64,000 nt of DNA, taken from contig NZ_CP037899.1 in NCBI RefSeq assembly GCF_007475525.1, positions 558,001 to 622,000 on the forward strand. Reading direction: 5' to 3'. Below the pieces are notes generated by a model. That model saw only the letters and a program-made list of their open reading frames with translations. It was not told the origin of the DNA and did not search any database. The translations under genes were made by a program, and so were the position numbers. Origin of the DNA: Methylacidiphilum kamchatkense Kam1 (lineage in GTDB: Bacteria; Verrucomicrobiota; Verrucomicrobiia; Methylacidiphilales; Methylacidiphilaceae). Of the stretch, positions 9,048 to 18,921 are shown piece after piece (positions within the stretch are counted from its first letter, which is position 1; the number at the start of each line of letters is the position of its first letter).

Positions 9048-10856
9048 ATGTGGTTTTTTCAGTTCAATAAAGTTAACGAAGAAGAAATAGAACAACGAAC
9101 TCTTCCCTTTTTAAAATTATCAGCCTTTCCTTCTTTTCCTCTAGCCTCTGTTTTCTTCCTATTGGTCCTATCCTTTTTCTATATTGAAGAAAGCCGTGGG
9201 CCAGTCATCTTTGATGACAATGAAGGCCTATATGCTGGGGCTGCAAAAGAAATGATCCAACGAAAGGATTGGATTTTACCAACTGTTAATGGAATTCCAA
9301 GATTACAAAAACCTCCTTTAGTCTACTGGTGCATTCTAATATCTTACAAACTTTTTGGAATCAATGAGTTTGCAGCACGGCTTCCTGAAGGCATTGCAAC
9401 AGTCTTATGGATTATTGGCATCTATCTTCTTGGCAGCGCAATGGGTGGAGAAAAACTCGGACTTTTAGCCTGTCTAATGCTTGGAAGTTCATTTGGATTT
9501 TTCATTTTTACCCACATTTTAATGCCTGAGCCTTTTTTATCTGCAGCAGTGACCTATGCTATACTCTTTATTTATCTAGGGATAAGGGATGGTCGAAAAC
9601 GATATTTCTTAGCTGCTTGGTTTATCATGGCTCTTGGTTCGCTAGCCAAGGGACTACATGCAGTTTTGTATCCGCTACTCAGTAGCGGACTCTCAGTTTT
9701 ATTTTTCCCAAAACTAAGAAAAAGATGGCTTAACTTGTTTTGGTGGCCTGGCATTGTCCTTTTTTTTCTTATGTTTGTGCCATGGTATGTGGCTATTGAA
9801 TATAAAGTGCCCGGCTTTCTCCGTGAGCATTTTTTAAATGAACAATTCGGACATGCCCTCAATCATCGGAATCCTCCGGATGCAGGAACAGTACCAATTT
9901 TGCAGTTTTATCTTGAACATTTCATTTTTCTGCTTCCTTGGACCCTCTATTTGGGTTCTTTATGGGAACTAAAAAACAAGCCTTTCTTTAAGTGGGAAAG
10001 CTCTCTGTTAATTAGTTGGATCCTGACCACCTTTTTGTCTGTGACCTTTTCCTCTTTGCAAGATTATTATGCGATGAGCTGTTGGGGAGCGTTGATTTTG
10101 ATTCTAGCAGTACCTTTTTGTCGAGAGCAAAAAGAAATGAAGAATCCTATTTATTTTAGCTTGCCCTCCCTTCTTATTGTACTGATAGGGCTTGGTGGGA
10201 TCTTAATAGCCCTTTTTATAGATCACAGTACAGATATTCATCCTATATGGGCGAAGCCTTTGGAAAAAAGAGATACCTTTTTGTCTGCTATATTCGGGTT
10301 TTCCTTTAGCACATGGAAAAATTTTGTACCTCTTTTGTATAGGGCATCTTTGAGTTTTTTAATTGGTGGAATGATTGCCTATTGGTTATTTTTGAAGAAA
10401 GAAAGATACCTGGCCGGGATATTCCTTGCCTTCACGATGATTTATCCGCTTCATCAAGCCGGTCAAGGATTTGGCTTGCTCAGTGATTATTTTTCTTCGA
10501 TGAAGCTAGCTAAAAAAATCAACCATATTATTACTCAGGATGATATTGTTATTTCTGATAGCGAGCCCAATTTTGCTTCGGGTTTGTTTTTTTACTTAAA
10601 TCATTCGCCGATTTTCTGGGTCCATGCGAATCCAAAGGCAGAATTTGCTCAGAGAAGCCTTCATCTAGGTAGTGAATATTATCTAACTGAAAAGGATGTT
10701 GAAAATTATTGGAAAGGAAAACGAAAAGTGTTTCTAATCACTGAAGAAGTCTCTATGACTTACTGGGCAGAACGTTTTAAACTAGACGCTTCAAAACTTA
10801 TTCCAATTGAAAAAAGCGGTACTCGCGTGTTGCTTCTGAACCATAGGAATGAATAA
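9048..10856 (+). CDS. GT39/ArnT-like membrane glycosyltransferase
   Basis: About 600-aa polytopic protein of the PMT/ArnT superfamily, which transfers sugars from polyprenyl-phosphate donors to lipid A or proteins on the periplasmic side. The first extracytoplasmic loop has the family pattern FDDNEGLYAGAAKEMIQRKD followed by PRLQKPPLVYW (about residues 55-90), which carries the catalytic acidic residues. About ten or more hydrophobic segments follow, then a soluble C-terminal part. A GTG at 9036 is in frame, but GGAG at 9033-9036 is well placed for the ATG at 9048. The acceptor is unknown; with lipid A genes in the window, lipid A or another envelope glycan is plausible. Confidence 0.82.
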   Translation: MWFFQFNKVNEEEIEQRTLPFLKLSAFPSFPLASVFFLLVLSFFYIEESRGPVIFDDNEGLYAGAAKEMIQRKDWILPTVNGIPRLQKPPLVYWCILISYKLFGINEFAARLPEGIATVLWIIGIYLLGSAMGGEKLGLLACLMLGSSFGFFIFTHILMPEPFLSAAVTYAILFIYLGIRDGRKRYFLAAWFIMALGSLAKGLHAVLYPLLSSGLSVLFFPKLRKRWLNLFWWPGIVLFFLMFVPWYVAIEYKVPGFLREHFLNEQFGHALNHRNPPDAGTVPILQFYLEHFIFLLPWTLYLGSLWELKNKPFFKWESSLLISWILTTFLSVTFSSLQDYYAMSCWGALILILAVPFCREQKEMKNPIYFSLPSLLIVLIGLGGILIALFIDHSTDIHPIWAKPLEKRDTFLSAIFGFSFSTWKNFVPLLYRASLSFLIGGMIAYWLFLKKERYLAGIFLAFTMIYPLHQAGQGFGLLSDYFSSMKLAKKINHIITQDDIVISDSEPNFASGLFFYLNHSPIFWVHANPKAEFAQRSLHLGSEYYLTEKDVENYWKGKRKVFLITEEVSMTYWAERFKLDASKLIPIEKSGTRVLLLNHRNE

Positions 10857-10866
10857 TTTATAGATT

Positions 10867-11049
10867 ATGATTTCTAATGAAGATTTTAATAAAGCGTTGA
10901 AATTATTTGAAGAAGAAGACCAAAGATGGAAAGAGTTTTATGAAAAGATGTCCTTTTCGCAAAAATTGCAGTTTACATTGGCTGTAGAAGATAAATGGAC
11001 GAACGAAGTCCCTGGAGGGGAAAGACTTGGAGATGATCCGGAAGATTAA
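10867..11049 (+). CDS. small acidic hypothetical protein
   Basis: 60 aa, rich in Glu, Asp and Lys, beginning 10 bases after the glycosyltransferase stop, so probably cotranscribed with it. The sequence FEEEDQRWKEFYEKMSFSQK suggests a helical protein and the tail VPGGERLGDDPED is disordered-looking. I do not recognise a family. No signal peptide or membrane segment is present. Confidence 0.5.
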   Translation: MISNEDFNKALKLFEEEDQRWKEFYEKMSFSQKLQFTLAVEDKWTNEVPGGERLGDDPED

Positions 11050-11082
11050 TTGCATGCTCTGATCCATGACAAAAAGATAACC

Positions 11083-11523
11083 TTAAGCTTCTTCTTTCTG
11101 TGTTTCTATCGAACAAATTCGAGCATTTGCCCATTGTAAGATTGGGATAAGATGAGTGGGTAAAAGTTTTAATGCTTCTTCGAAATTCACCCACCGCCAC
11201 TCGTGGTGTTCAGCTCTTCCGAGCTCCGGGCTTGGCCTAAGTACGGGTTCTCCTTCTTTTAGTTTTGCAATAAAAAATTTACTGATTTTTCCCTTTGAAT
11301 AGAAGTCTGTTTCTTTTGATTCTTGGTTAAAAGGAAATTCAAAACAATTTAAAGCAGTCTCTTCTTCGGTTTCTCGGAGGGCAGCCTCAAAATCGGACTC
11401 TCCACTTTGGATGGTTCCCTTGGGGAAATCCCAGTTTCTATAAGCTCTGAGAAGCAGATAAAGCGGTTTGCCCTTTTCTTCTTTATAAATTACAAAGCCT
11501 GCAGCTCTAGTTATTTTTCTCAT
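11083..11523 (-). CDS. Nudix hydrolase (Ap4A-type)
   Basis: 146-aa protein with a complete Nudix box: GTIQSGE, a seven-residue spacer, then RETEEETAL (about residues 36-58). The N-terminal AAGFVIYKEEKGKPLYLLLR and the conserved FPKGTIQSGE resemble bis(5'-nucleosyl)-tetraphosphatases and RppH-like enzymes, which hydrolyse nucleoside diphosphates linked to another moiety using Mg. The precise substrate cannot be told from sequence. The gene is convergent with the small hypothetical gene and stands alone on its strand. Confidence 0.85.
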   Translation of the reverse strand: MRKITRAAGFVIYKEEKGKPLYLLLRAYRNWDFPKGTIQSGESDFEAALRETEEETALNCFEFPFNQESKETDFYSKGKISKFFIAKLKEGEPVLRPSPELGRAEHHEWRWVNFEEALKLLPTHLIPILQWANARICSIETQKEEA

Positions 11524-11637
11524 CCAACGAAGAGAGTAACATGAATTTTTTTTTTTAGTAGAAGGCTTCTTATTAAAAGATTATTTAATTAAGAATATTT
11601 ATTAAGAAAAGATTCCACAAAAATTTTTTGAAAGTCT

Positions 11638-12336
11638 TCATTCTATAAGAGCTTCGAAGAGATTTCTTGCAGACTTGTCTCGAGAGGATAAGGGAGGTAA
11701 GTTAAATCTCCACTCGATTAGCTTTAAAATAGAAGTCGTGTCATAATATTCGGAATTGACTTTGCCTCCTTCGCAGAAAGGAGAAATAAGCAGTGCGGGG
11801 ATTCTTGGGCCAGGTCCCCAGCGATCTTTTTTGGGTGGGGGGACATGGTCCCAAAAACCACCAAATTCATCGTAAGTTAGTATAATAAGAAGGTTGTTCC
11901 AATAAGGAGAATTTTTCAAAGCTTCTATCAGTTCAATAGCATGTTTTTCTCCCGCTTCAACGGTTGAATATCCAGGGTGCTCGTTGTATTTACCGATGGG
12001 TTTAACAAAGCATACTTGGGGTAATGATCCTTTTTTAATATCGAGGAAAAAATCTGTTTCGTCTTTAAGGTGTTTTTTCTTTGCTTCTGTAGAATCCCCG
12101 AAATTTTTAAAGTATACGAAAGGCTGATGATGAAACTGAAAAGAAGGATCAGCCTTTCCTTGGAGGGCATCGTTCCAGCCACCTGCATACCATGCCCAAG
12201 AAATTCCAGCTTCCGACAGTCTATCCCCAATTGTTGGCATGGTCAATGGAGGGAGTAAATAGGATTTTTTTACTGTCGAAGCATGGGGTTGGTAGACACT
12301 CTGTACAGTTCCTACAACATACCCATCTGGGGTCAA
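11638..12336 (-). pseudogene. acid phosphatase / phospholipase C-type phosphoesterase, C-terminal part
   Basis: This frame encodes the C-terminal half of a phosphoesterase-family (AcpA / PLC) enzyme. It starts with TPDGYVVGTVQSVYQPH and contains SYxxxDEFGGFWDHVPPP-like metal-site sequence (LTYDEFGGFWDHVPPP) and GPRIPALLISPF. It begins exactly where the N-terminal frame (12333-12995) ends, and its only nearby start is a TTG. With one extra A in the A5 run of the minus strand (plus 12346-12350) the two parts fuse through KKEGPLTPDGYVV, the expected family sequence. So this is one gene with a frame error. If the break is real, the enzyme loses its second metal-binding half. Confidence 0.8.
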
Positions 12337-12995
12337 TGGCCCTTCTTTTTAATCCCGATCCATCTTCCTTGATTGTCGAATTCTAGTTGAGATTTTAGTT
12401 CCTCAGGAGCGTCTCCCCAATAGGGAGTCTTTGCTGCTACAAGCCATATGTGATTCAAAAAAGAACCTCCAAAGGCTGCCTGAAAAAAATGGTCAAGAAT
12501 GGTGTACTGCTTTGCATAAGCATAAAGGGGTAGAGATTGGCTCTGATAATAGCCCATGGGTAAGCCTCCAGTATTACTCCATGCTACGAATCGGTTGCAT
12601 TTGCCATCATTTATCTGAAGTTGAGTCCTGTAAAAACTATGGATGGGATCGGGAATGGGGCTGTTTAGAGTTACGAAATTGTTTAAAAGAAAAGGACCGT
12701 TGGGCAAGGATTGAGAGAATCTTTTATCTATAGTTTTATTCACAGGGTCATAAATTGGGGGTAAAGTTTTGTATGGAATGCCTTGTTTATCCTCTTGTGG
12801 GAAGGCATGTTTTGCATTCGCAATACCATCTACTTTTTCCATGCTACCAAACAAGTTGTCAAAACTGTGGTTTTCCTGATAAATAATGATGATATGATGT
12901 AGCTGTTCCTTTGAAGGTGCAGCCCTTCCATAAATGGTAAGAATAACCACTGCAGCAAAGAAATAAAATCTTAAGAGCCAGCTATGATAACCCAT
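12333..12995 (-). pseudogene. acid phosphatase / phospholipase C-type phosphoesterase, N-terminal part
   Basis: N-terminal half of the gene continued at 11638-12336. A signal peptide (about residues 5-26, FYFFAAVVILTIYGRAAP) sends it out of the cytoplasm. The metal and nucleophile region IIIIYQENHSFDNLFGS (about 36-52) is the family signature. Related enzymes cleave phosphomonoesters or phospholipid head groups in the periplasm at acid pH. The frame stops after RWIGIKKKGH because of the apparent one-base contraction. The start overlaps the first ATG of the divergent small secreted protein gene within the palindrome CCCATGGG. Confidence 0.8.
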
Positions 12996-13025
12996 GGGAA
13001 AAAATTATTGTTGGTCATCTTTGTA

Positions 13026-13568
13026 ATGAAGAGAATTGGAGAGGCAAGGAAGCCATTTTACTTTTTGTTTTATGTTCTAGCAAAGACGCAGAAAAATTTT
13101 CTATACTTTTTATTCTTTTTTCCTGTTGTTTCTCTTTTAGCTCAAACCGCTCCTGTGCCTCAAGTAAAAGATTTACCCCCATTGAGGATGACTAGGGAGC
13201 CCAATCCCATTCAACCGATTCCTGAATTAAAAGTGCCAATAGAAAAATTTTTTAATCAATTGCTTCAAGGGGATATACAAAGGGCTTTTCAAGAATTGTT
13301 AGTGAATAGTAGATTGGCCTCCCGCAACGAGAATATCAATATGCTTATGGATAAAACCAGCCAAGCAATGTCTTATTACGGGAAAGCTGATTCTTTTGAT
13401 ATATATGATTCTAAGGCTTTTGGGAACCGCCTATATGTAGTTACTTATTTGTTAAATCTTGAACTGCAACCTCTTCGCTGGCGATTTGTCTATTACAAGC
13501 CTGATAAAGTGTGGAAGCTTATTGATATAAGAGTGGATGATGCCCTTGAGGATTTAATTAATAAGTAG
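13026..13568 (+). CDS. small secreted hypothetical protein
   Basis: About 180 aa with a hydrophobic stretch FLYFLFFFPVVSLLAQTAPV that looks like a late signal peptide, then a Pro-rich linker and a domain of about 110 aa (KVPIEKFFNQLLQGDIQRAF to the end). The domain pattern, with helices followed by RWRFVYYKPDKVWKLIDIRV, resembles NTF2-like/DUF4864-type small domains, but I cannot assign a family firmly. The frame extends to an ATG at 12984 that overlaps the divergent phosphatase start; 13026 is the next ATG. Neither has a good ribosome site. Confidence 0.6.
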   Translation: MKRIGEARKPFYFLFYVLAKTQKNFLYFLFFFPVVSLLAQTAPVPQVKDLPPLRMTREPNPIQPIPELKVPIEKFFNQLLQGDIQRAFQELLVNSRLASRNENINMLMDKTSQAMSYYGKADSFDIYDSKAFGNRLYVVTYLLNLELQPLRWRFVYYKPDKVWKLIDIRVDDALEDLINK

Positions 13569-14093
13569 TTATTGTGCTGAGAGATGAGAAATAATCGAAT
13601 GGGAATTTCTTTTGGACATTTTTTGTTTCAGAGCTTCTACAACGGCAACGGGAACAAAAGGAGAGATATCCCCTCCAAGCCTGCTGATTTCTTTTACTAA
13701 AGAAGAGCTTAAATAAATATGGTTATCTTCGGGCATAAGAAAAATGGTTTCGATTTTAGGTTCTAATCTGCGATTCATTAGAGCAAGTTGAAACTCACTT
13801 TCAAAATCAGATACTGCTCGAAGTCCGCGGATAATGGCACAACAGCCTAATTGTTTGGCAAAGTCTACGGTGAGACCGGTATAAGACGATGCCCTTAGAT
13901 TTTGGAAGGACAACTCTTTTATTGTTAACTGAACAAGGGAGATGCGTTCTTCTAATTGAAAAAGAGTTTCTTTAGGTGTTTGACCTGAAACGCCAATAAT
14001 CACTTCATCAAACAAACGCACCGCTTTGAGTATGACGTCAACATGTCCAAGGGTAATTGGATCGAAGGTTCCTGGATAAAGGACTTTCTTCAT
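13569..14093 (-). CDS. coaD: phosphopantetheine adenylyltransferase
   Basis: 174-aa nucleotidyltransferase with the PGTFDPITLGHVDVI motif (T/HxGH type) at residues 7-21 and a C-terminal SSSLVKEI corresponding to the family ISSTxVR. It joins ATP to 4'-phosphopantetheine to make dephospho-CoA, the fourth step of CoA synthesis. The final step enzyme, CoaE, is encoded at 30345-30956 in the same window. Its start overlaps the murA stop by 4 bases, so it is the last gene of the long housekeeping operon. Confidence 0.96.
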   Translation of the reverse strand: MKKVLYPGTFDPITLGHVDVILKAVRLFDEVIIGVSGQTPKETLFQLEERISLVQLTIKELSFQNLRASSYTGLTVDFAKQLGCCAIIRGLRAVSDFESEFQLALMNRRLEPKIETIFLMPEDNHIYLSSSLVKEISRLGGDISPFVPVAVVEALKQKMSKRNSHSIISHLSAQ

Positions 14094-15355
14094 GTTTTTG
14101 AATACACTCTTTTGATCATTGCTCCTACCGATAAGAGTTTCTCATCAATCCTCTCATATCCTCTATCTATGTGATAGACTCGATGGACTTCGGTAGTATT
14201 GTCGGCTACGAGCCCAGCAAGCACGAGAGCTGCTGAAGCCCTGAGGTCTGAAGCCATGACAGGGGCCCCACTTAACCGTTCTGTTCCATAAATGTGAACT
14301 TCGTTTTTCGATAGTTCGATGTTGGCTCCTAGTCGCTTCAGTTCACTGATATGCATGAACCGGTTTGGAAATACATTTTCAACGACTTTACTCGTTCCGC
14401 AGGCAATAGTTGCCATGGCACAAAATTGAGCCTGCATATCTGTTGGGAATCCTGGATAAGAAGAAGTAACGATTTCAAAGGCTTTGAGTGGGCCAGATCT
14501 CGAGACCCGTAAGCCGTTTTCTTCGACTTGAATGGTTACCCCGCAGTCTCGTAATTTTTCCAGTACGCTGGTCATGTGGTTGACAGGAGCCTGTTCAAGG
14601 AATAAATCGCCTTTAGTCATTGCAGCGCCAACGGCGAATGTCCCTGCTTCTATTCTATCTGTAATAATTGTATATTCACTTCCATGAAGTTCTTTTACCC
14701 CTTCGATGATCAAGCGTTGGGAACCGATCCCGCTGATTTTAGCACCCATTGACACAAGGAATTTGGCTAAATCTTCTACTTCTGGTTCACAGGCAGCTCC
14801 CTCTATGATTGTTGTTCCTTCTGATCGGCAAGCAGCCATCATCACATTATCTGTTCCGAGTACTGTGGAGCCGTAAGGACCTCTTAAATTGATAGTAGTG
14901 CCTCGCAGTTGCCCGCCCTGAGCCACAACATCACCTTTGATGATGTCTATATTGGCTCCTAGCTTTTGGAGTCCAGAAATGTGAAGATCAATTGGCCTGT
15001 CTCCAATCACACATCCTCCTGGTAAAGAGACCCTAGCTTTTCCACATCGAGCGATGAGAGGGCCAAGAATGCAAATGGAGGCCCGCATTTTTCGGACTAA
15101 GTCATAGGGGGCTATCCAATTAATGATCTTATTCTTGACTCTTACCGTTCCCTTTTCGTAATGAACCTGAGCACCCAGAAATTTTAGAATTTCTAACATA
15201 TACCGTATATCACTAAGATCGGGAACCCGATGAATGATACATTCTTCTGGTGTCAGGAGCGTTGCCGCAAGGATAGGAAGAGCAGAATTTTTTGATCCAC
15301 TGATAGTAACTTTTCCAATGAGAGGATTTTCACCTTTAATAACAAATTTATCCAC
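14090..15355 (-). CDS. murA: UDP-N-acetylglucosamine 1-carboxyvinyltransferase
   Basis: 421-aa EPSP-synthase-fold enzyme that transfers enolpyruvate from PEP to UDP-GlcNAc, the first committed step of peptidoglycan synthesis. The N-terminal KGENPLIGKVTISGSKNSAL and the active-site loop GGCVIGDRPIDLH (about residues 112-124) are present. The loop has the Cys that reacts with fosfomycin in most homologues, so the enzyme is not predicted to be intrinsically resistant by Cys-to-Asp change. Its start overlaps the prmC stop by 8 bases. Confidence 0.97.
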   Translation of the reverse strand: MDKFVIKGENPLIGKVTISGSKNSALPILAATLLTPEECIIHRVPDLSDIRYMLEILKFLGAQVHYEKGTVRVKNKIINWIAPYDLVRKMRASICILGPLIARCGKARVSLPGGCVIGDRPIDLHISGLQKLGANIDIIKGDVVAQGGQLRGTTINLRGPYGSTVLGTDNVMMAACRSEGTTIIEGAACEPEVEDLAKFLVSMGAKISGIGSQRLIIEGVKELHGSEYTIITDRIEAGTFAVGAAMTKGDLFLEQAPVNHMTSVLEKLRDCGVTIQVEENGLRVSRSGPLKAFEIVTSSYPGFPTDMQAQFCAMATIACGTSKVVENVFPNRFMHISELKRLGANIELSKNEVHIYGTERLSGAPVMASDLRASAALVLAGLVADNTTEVHRVYHIDRGYERIDEKLLSVGAMIKRVYSKT

Positions 15356-16175
15356 GATATTTTCCTATAACAACTCGCTCCATTTGGGAAAGATCTTTTT
15401 TTACTTGGAGAACAGAAAAACTATGATCTACTAAAAGTTGCTTGACTTGAAGAAACTGCCCATCTCCTATCTCTAGGATAAGATAACGGCACCTGTTTTT
15501 TGCTTGAGGAATGAATTTTCTGATCAACTCCAAACCGTCTTTCCCTCCATCTAGAGCAATACGAGGCTCAAATTGTATTTCAGGAGAAAGCTGAGGAATG
15601 ATTTCCGAGGGAAGGTAGGGAAGATTAGCAATCATTAGCTCAAAAAAATCACAAGGAGCTTTATTCAACAAGTCATCCTGATAAAAGAAAAGATTTTTTA
15701 AATTCTTTTTATTTTTTTCAGCTATTTGAAGGGCCTTGCTACAGATATCTGTACCGTAAAAGGACAAGTTTGGATAAGCCTGAGCAAGCGTCACTGCAAT
15801 GACTCCACTACCTGTTCCAATATCAAGGATAGGCCCTGTAAGCCTAGGGAGTAATTCCATGGCAGACTCCACAACGAATTCCGTCTCTGGTCTTGGAATT
15901 AGAACGGCAGGAGAAATGCAAAATTTTTCCCCATAAAACAGACTGTACCCGAGGATATAGGCAACCGGTTCCCCCCTTGCCCTTCTTTCCACTCGTTCCC
16001 AGATAAGATCGGCGGTTTTTGATTCCAATGAGAAAGATGGGGTTGTATACAGTGCAAGTCTATCGATTTGGAGAGTATCGGAAAAAATCAATTCGCAAGA
16101 AAGCCTAGGGGAGTCTATATTTTTCCCTTCTAAATACGCTAGAGCTTTTTTAAACAATTGACGGCTTTCGATCAT
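15348..16175 (-). CDS. prmC: release factor glutamine methyltransferase
   Basis: 275-aa Rossmann methyltransferase with a helical N-terminal domain, SAM-binding [16 protein letters not shown] (about residues 118-133) and the catalytic loop ANLPYLP. It methylates the Gln of the GGQ motif in release factors, and prfA, its substrate gene, overlaps it by 26 bases upstream. The catalytic signature is usually NPPY; here it is NLPY. The RF1 loop is also non-standard (GGQG), which makes the pair worth comparing. The other residues of the SAM fold look intact. Confidence 0.93.
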   Translation of the reverse strand: MIESRQLFKKALAYLEGKNIDSPRLSCELIFSDTLQIDRLALYTTPSFSLESKTADLIWERVERRARGEPVAYILGYSLFYGEKFCISPAVLIPRPETEFVVESAMELLPRLTGPILDIGTGSGVIAVTLAQAYPNLSFYGTDICSKALQIAEKNKKNLKNLFFYQDDLLNKAPCDFFELMIANLPYLPSEIIPQLSPEIQFEPRIALDGGKDGLELIRKFIPQAKNRCRYLILEIGDGQFLQVKQLLVDHSFSVLQVKKDLSQMERVVIGKYRG

Positions 16176-17286
16176 CTTCCGTAGCCTTGAAAGGGATGTT
16201 TTCTTCGGCTAGCTCTTGGGCGATCCTACTAGCGACTTCTTTTTGAATTAACTGATCGATTATCGGATCAATATCTCCGTCAAGAAAAGATTGTAAATTG
16301 TAAAGAGTGATAGGAATTCTATGATCGGTGACTCTTCCTTGAGGGAAATTGTAAGTCCGTATTTTTTCTGTCCGCTCTCCACTGCCAACCATACTTTTTC
16401 TTTCCATAGCACGTTTTTGAGCTTCTTCTTCTTCTTTTTTGGAAAGAAGTCTTGCTTTAAGGATTTTGAGCGCTTTTTCTCTGTTTTTTATTTGAGACCT
16501 CTCATCTTGACATCTCACCATAATGCCTGAAGGAATATGAAAAATCTGAACAGCCGAATCTGTTGTGTTGACTCCTTGCCCTCCGGGGCCTCCGGCTCTG
16601 CAGACTTCAATCCGCAAATCTTCAGGTTTTATATTTAATTCGATTTCTTCTGGTTCCAACAGGACAGCCACTGTTGCTGTTGAAGTGTGGATTCTTCCTT
16701 GAGATTCTGTGGCGGGAACTCTTTGGACTCTATGCACTCCACTTTCATATTTCAATTTTTTGAAAGCCTCTTTTCCTTGGATCGAAAATATAATTTCTTT
16801 TAGCCCCCCTAATTCGCTAGGATGAAAATCGAGTAACTCTTGTTTCCAACCCTTTTTTTCGGCATATTTACTATACATTCTATAAAGATCAGAAGCAAAA
16901 AGGGCCGCTTCTTCTCCTCCTGTTCCCGCTCGAATTTCAATAATCAGATTTTTCGAACTTTTTTCTTCTTCCGAAGGGAAAAGCGAAGAAAGCACAGCCA
17001 CTGTAAGTTCATGTATTTTTTGGTCCAGCTTTTCTATTTCGTGTTGTGCTAATTCTTGGAGTTCTACGTCAGTTGTTTCTTTTGTCAGACTAACAACAGA
17101 AGCCTTTGCTTCTTGAAGCGTTTTTAACTGACCATAAAGATCCAGTATTTCTTTTAAGCGAGTGTGTTCTCTAGCCATTTCAATAGTTTTGGCTGGATTG
17201 CTACTATAGAGGTCTTCCTTAGAAAGTTCTGCCTGGAGTTTGTCGAACTTTTTTTGAATTTTTTCAATATATCGCTCTAGATACAT
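16150..17286 (-). CDS. prfA: peptide chain release factor 1
   Basis: 378-aa class I release factor. The anticodon-like tripeptide PAT in [14 protein letters not shown] (about residue 187 onward) reads UAA and UAG. The GGQ peptidyl-hydrolysis motif lies in [17 protein letters not shown] (about 225-241). The residue after GGQ is normally His or Ser; here it is Gly, and the preceding context is AGGP rather than SSGA. Length and the N-terminal coiled-coil domain are normal. It sits in the rpmE-prfA-prmC order seen in many genomes. Confidence 0.96.
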   Translation of the reverse strand: MYLERYIEKIQKKFDKLQAELSKEDLYSSNPAKTIEMAREHTRLKEILDLYGQLKTLQEAKASVVSLTKETTDVELQELAQHEIEKLDQKIHELTVAVLSSLFPSEEEKSSKNLIIEIRAGTGGEEAALFASDLYRMYSKYAEKKGWKQELLDFHPSELGGLKEIIFSIQGKEAFKKLKYESGVHRVQRVPATESQGRIHTSTATVAVLLEPEEIELNIKPEDLRIEVCRAGGPGGQGVNTTDSAVQIFHIPSGIMVRCQDERSQIKNREKALKILKARLLSKKEEEEAQKRAMERKSMVGSGERTEKIRTYNFPQGRVTDHRIPITLYNLQSFLDGDIDPIIDQLIQKEVASRIAQELAEENIPFKATEDDRKPSIV

Positions 17287-17374
17287 GTGAATTTTTTATA
17301 ATTGGAAAGAACGAGGAAAAAGAATAAGAAAGAAAAAGCTTAATGTGCTATCAACGAGAAGTCATTGGCTAAAA

Positions 17375-17617
17375 CTACTTAGTCTTTTTCTTTCTATTTG
17401 CTACATCACCTAGAAAAGAAACCTTTCCAAAACGTCTTGCAAATTTCTCTACTCTTCCGGCGGTATCGACAAATTTTTGCTGACCAGTAAACAGGGGATG
17501 ACAGGAAGCACATATTCCTATTCTAATAGAAGGCTTTGTGGATTTAGTTGTATAGACTGCTCCACACGCACAACTAATCGTTGTTTCTTGATAATTTGGG
17601 TGAATTCCTTTTTTCAT
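17375..17617 (-). CDS. rpmE: 50S ribosomal protein L31 (zinc form)
   Basis: 80-aa ribosomal protein. Four cysteines (SCACG near residues 15-19 and CASCHP near 37-42) make this the zinc-binding C+ form rather than the zinc-free paralogue induced under zinc starvation. The conserved HPLFTGQQKFVDTAGRVEKF follows, and a Lys-rich tail closes the protein. It lies between fabF and prfA on the same strand. Confidence 0.96.
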   Translation of the reverse strand: MKKGIHPNYQETTISCACGAVYTTKSTKPSIRIGICASCHPLFTGQQKFVDTAGRVEKFARRFGKVSFLGDVANRKKKTK

Positions 17618-17645
17618 TTACATTAAAATATTCTTTTTTTGTTAG

Positions 17646-18890
17646 TCAATCAAATCTTTTTATAATCAGACTGGCATTATGCCCGCCAAAGCCAAAGGAA
17701 TTGTTCATGGCAATATTCACTTTTTGTCTCCGTGCTACATTAGGTACATAATCGAGATCGCAGAGTGGATCAGGTTCTTCTAGATTGATTGTTGGAGGTA
17801 TTACCCCTTCTTGAATCGTTTTAATACATGCGATCAATTCCACAGCTCCAGCAGCTCCTAAAAGATGGCCTGTCATCGACTTCGTAGAGCTTATTGGGAT
17901 GGAATAAGCATGTTTGCCGAAGGCTTTTTTTATTGCCATTGTTTCACAAATATCTCCGGGAATGGTGCTTGTAGCATGGGCATTAATATAATCGATGTCT
18001 TGTGGGTTGAGGCTTGCTTTTTTCATAGCCATCTCCATAGCTCGAGTCGCCCCTTCTCCGGAGGGATCAGGTGCAGTAATATGATGTGCATCGGCAGATA
18101 GGCCATAGCCGATGATTTCTGCATAAATAGGAGCATTTCTTTTTTTAGCATGCTCTAATTCTTCCAAAACAACCACTCCTGCCCCTTCGCTTAATACGAA
18201 CCCATCGCGGTGTCTATCAAAGGGTCGTGAAGCTTTTTGCGGTTCGTTGTTTCGTAGGCTGAGGGCTTTCATATTGGAAAATCCTGCAACTCCTAATGGC
18301 ACGATCGAGGCTTCTGATCCACCTGCAACGATGATATCGGCATCACTAACCTGGATCATGCGAAATGCTTCACCAATTGAATGAGCAGCAGAGGCACAGG
18401 CTGTTACGATAGAAAAATTAGGACCTTTTAAATTGTATTCTATAGCTATCATGCCTGAGGCCATATTAGAAATCATCATTGGAATCATGAGCGGACTGCA
18501 TCGGGAAGGTCCTTTGGTCAGCAAAATGGTGTGTTGATCCTCTAATGTTTTCAACCCACCAATGCCAGAACTCACAATCACCCCTATTCTTGTAGGGTCT
18601 TCTCTATCGAAATCGATGCCACTGCTTTCAATGGCTTCCTTTGCTGCAGCCATTGCAAACTGGACGAAGCGGTCGGCTCTTCGAGCATCTTTGGGATTTT
18701 TAAAGTAGTTGCTTGGATTGAAGTTTCTTACTTCTCCGCCAAACTTGCAATCAAAAGCTTGAGTGTCAAAAGCGGTGATGACTCCAATGCCACTTTTTCC
18801 GTTTATAAGGCTTGTCCAGAACTCTTGGACGCTGTTGCCATTTGGAGAGACTAATCCCATCCCGCTTATGATCACTCGCCTCTTGCTCAT
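17646..18890 (-). CDS. fabF: 3-oxoacyl-[acyl-carrier-protein] synthase II
   Basis: 414-aa condensing enzyme that elongates acyl-ACP with malonyl-ACP. Catalytic Cys is in TACASAAHSIG (about residues 162-172), the first His in NAHATSTIPGD (about 302-312) and the second in MTGHLLGAAGAVE (about 339-351), the full C-H-H triad of KAS II. The N-terminal MSKRRVIISGMGLVSPNGNS is typical. It directly follows acpP in transcription order. Confidence 0.97.
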   Translation of the reverse strand: MSKRRVIISGMGLVSPNGNSVQEFWTSLINGKSGIGVITAFDTQAFDCKFGGEVRNFNPSNYFKNPKDARRADRFVQFAMAAAKEAIESSGIDFDREDPTRIGVIVSSGIGGLKTLEDQHTILLTKGPSRCSPLMIPMMISNMASGMIAIEYNLKGPNFSIVTACASAAHSIGEAFRMIQVSDADIIVAGGSEASIVPLGVAGFSNMKALSLRNNEPQKASRPFDRHRDGFVLSEGAGVVVLEELEHAKKRNAPIYAEIIGYGLSADAHHITAPDPSGEGATRAMEMAMKKASLNPQDIDYINAHATSTIPGDICETMAIKKAFGKHAYSIPISSTKSMTGHLLGAAGAVELIACIKTIQEGVIPPTINLEEPDPLCDLDYVPNVARRQKVNIAMNNSFGFGGHNASLIIKRFD

Positions 18891-18921
18891 ACACTGTGCT
18901 TTTGGCTTCTTTTCAATCTTT

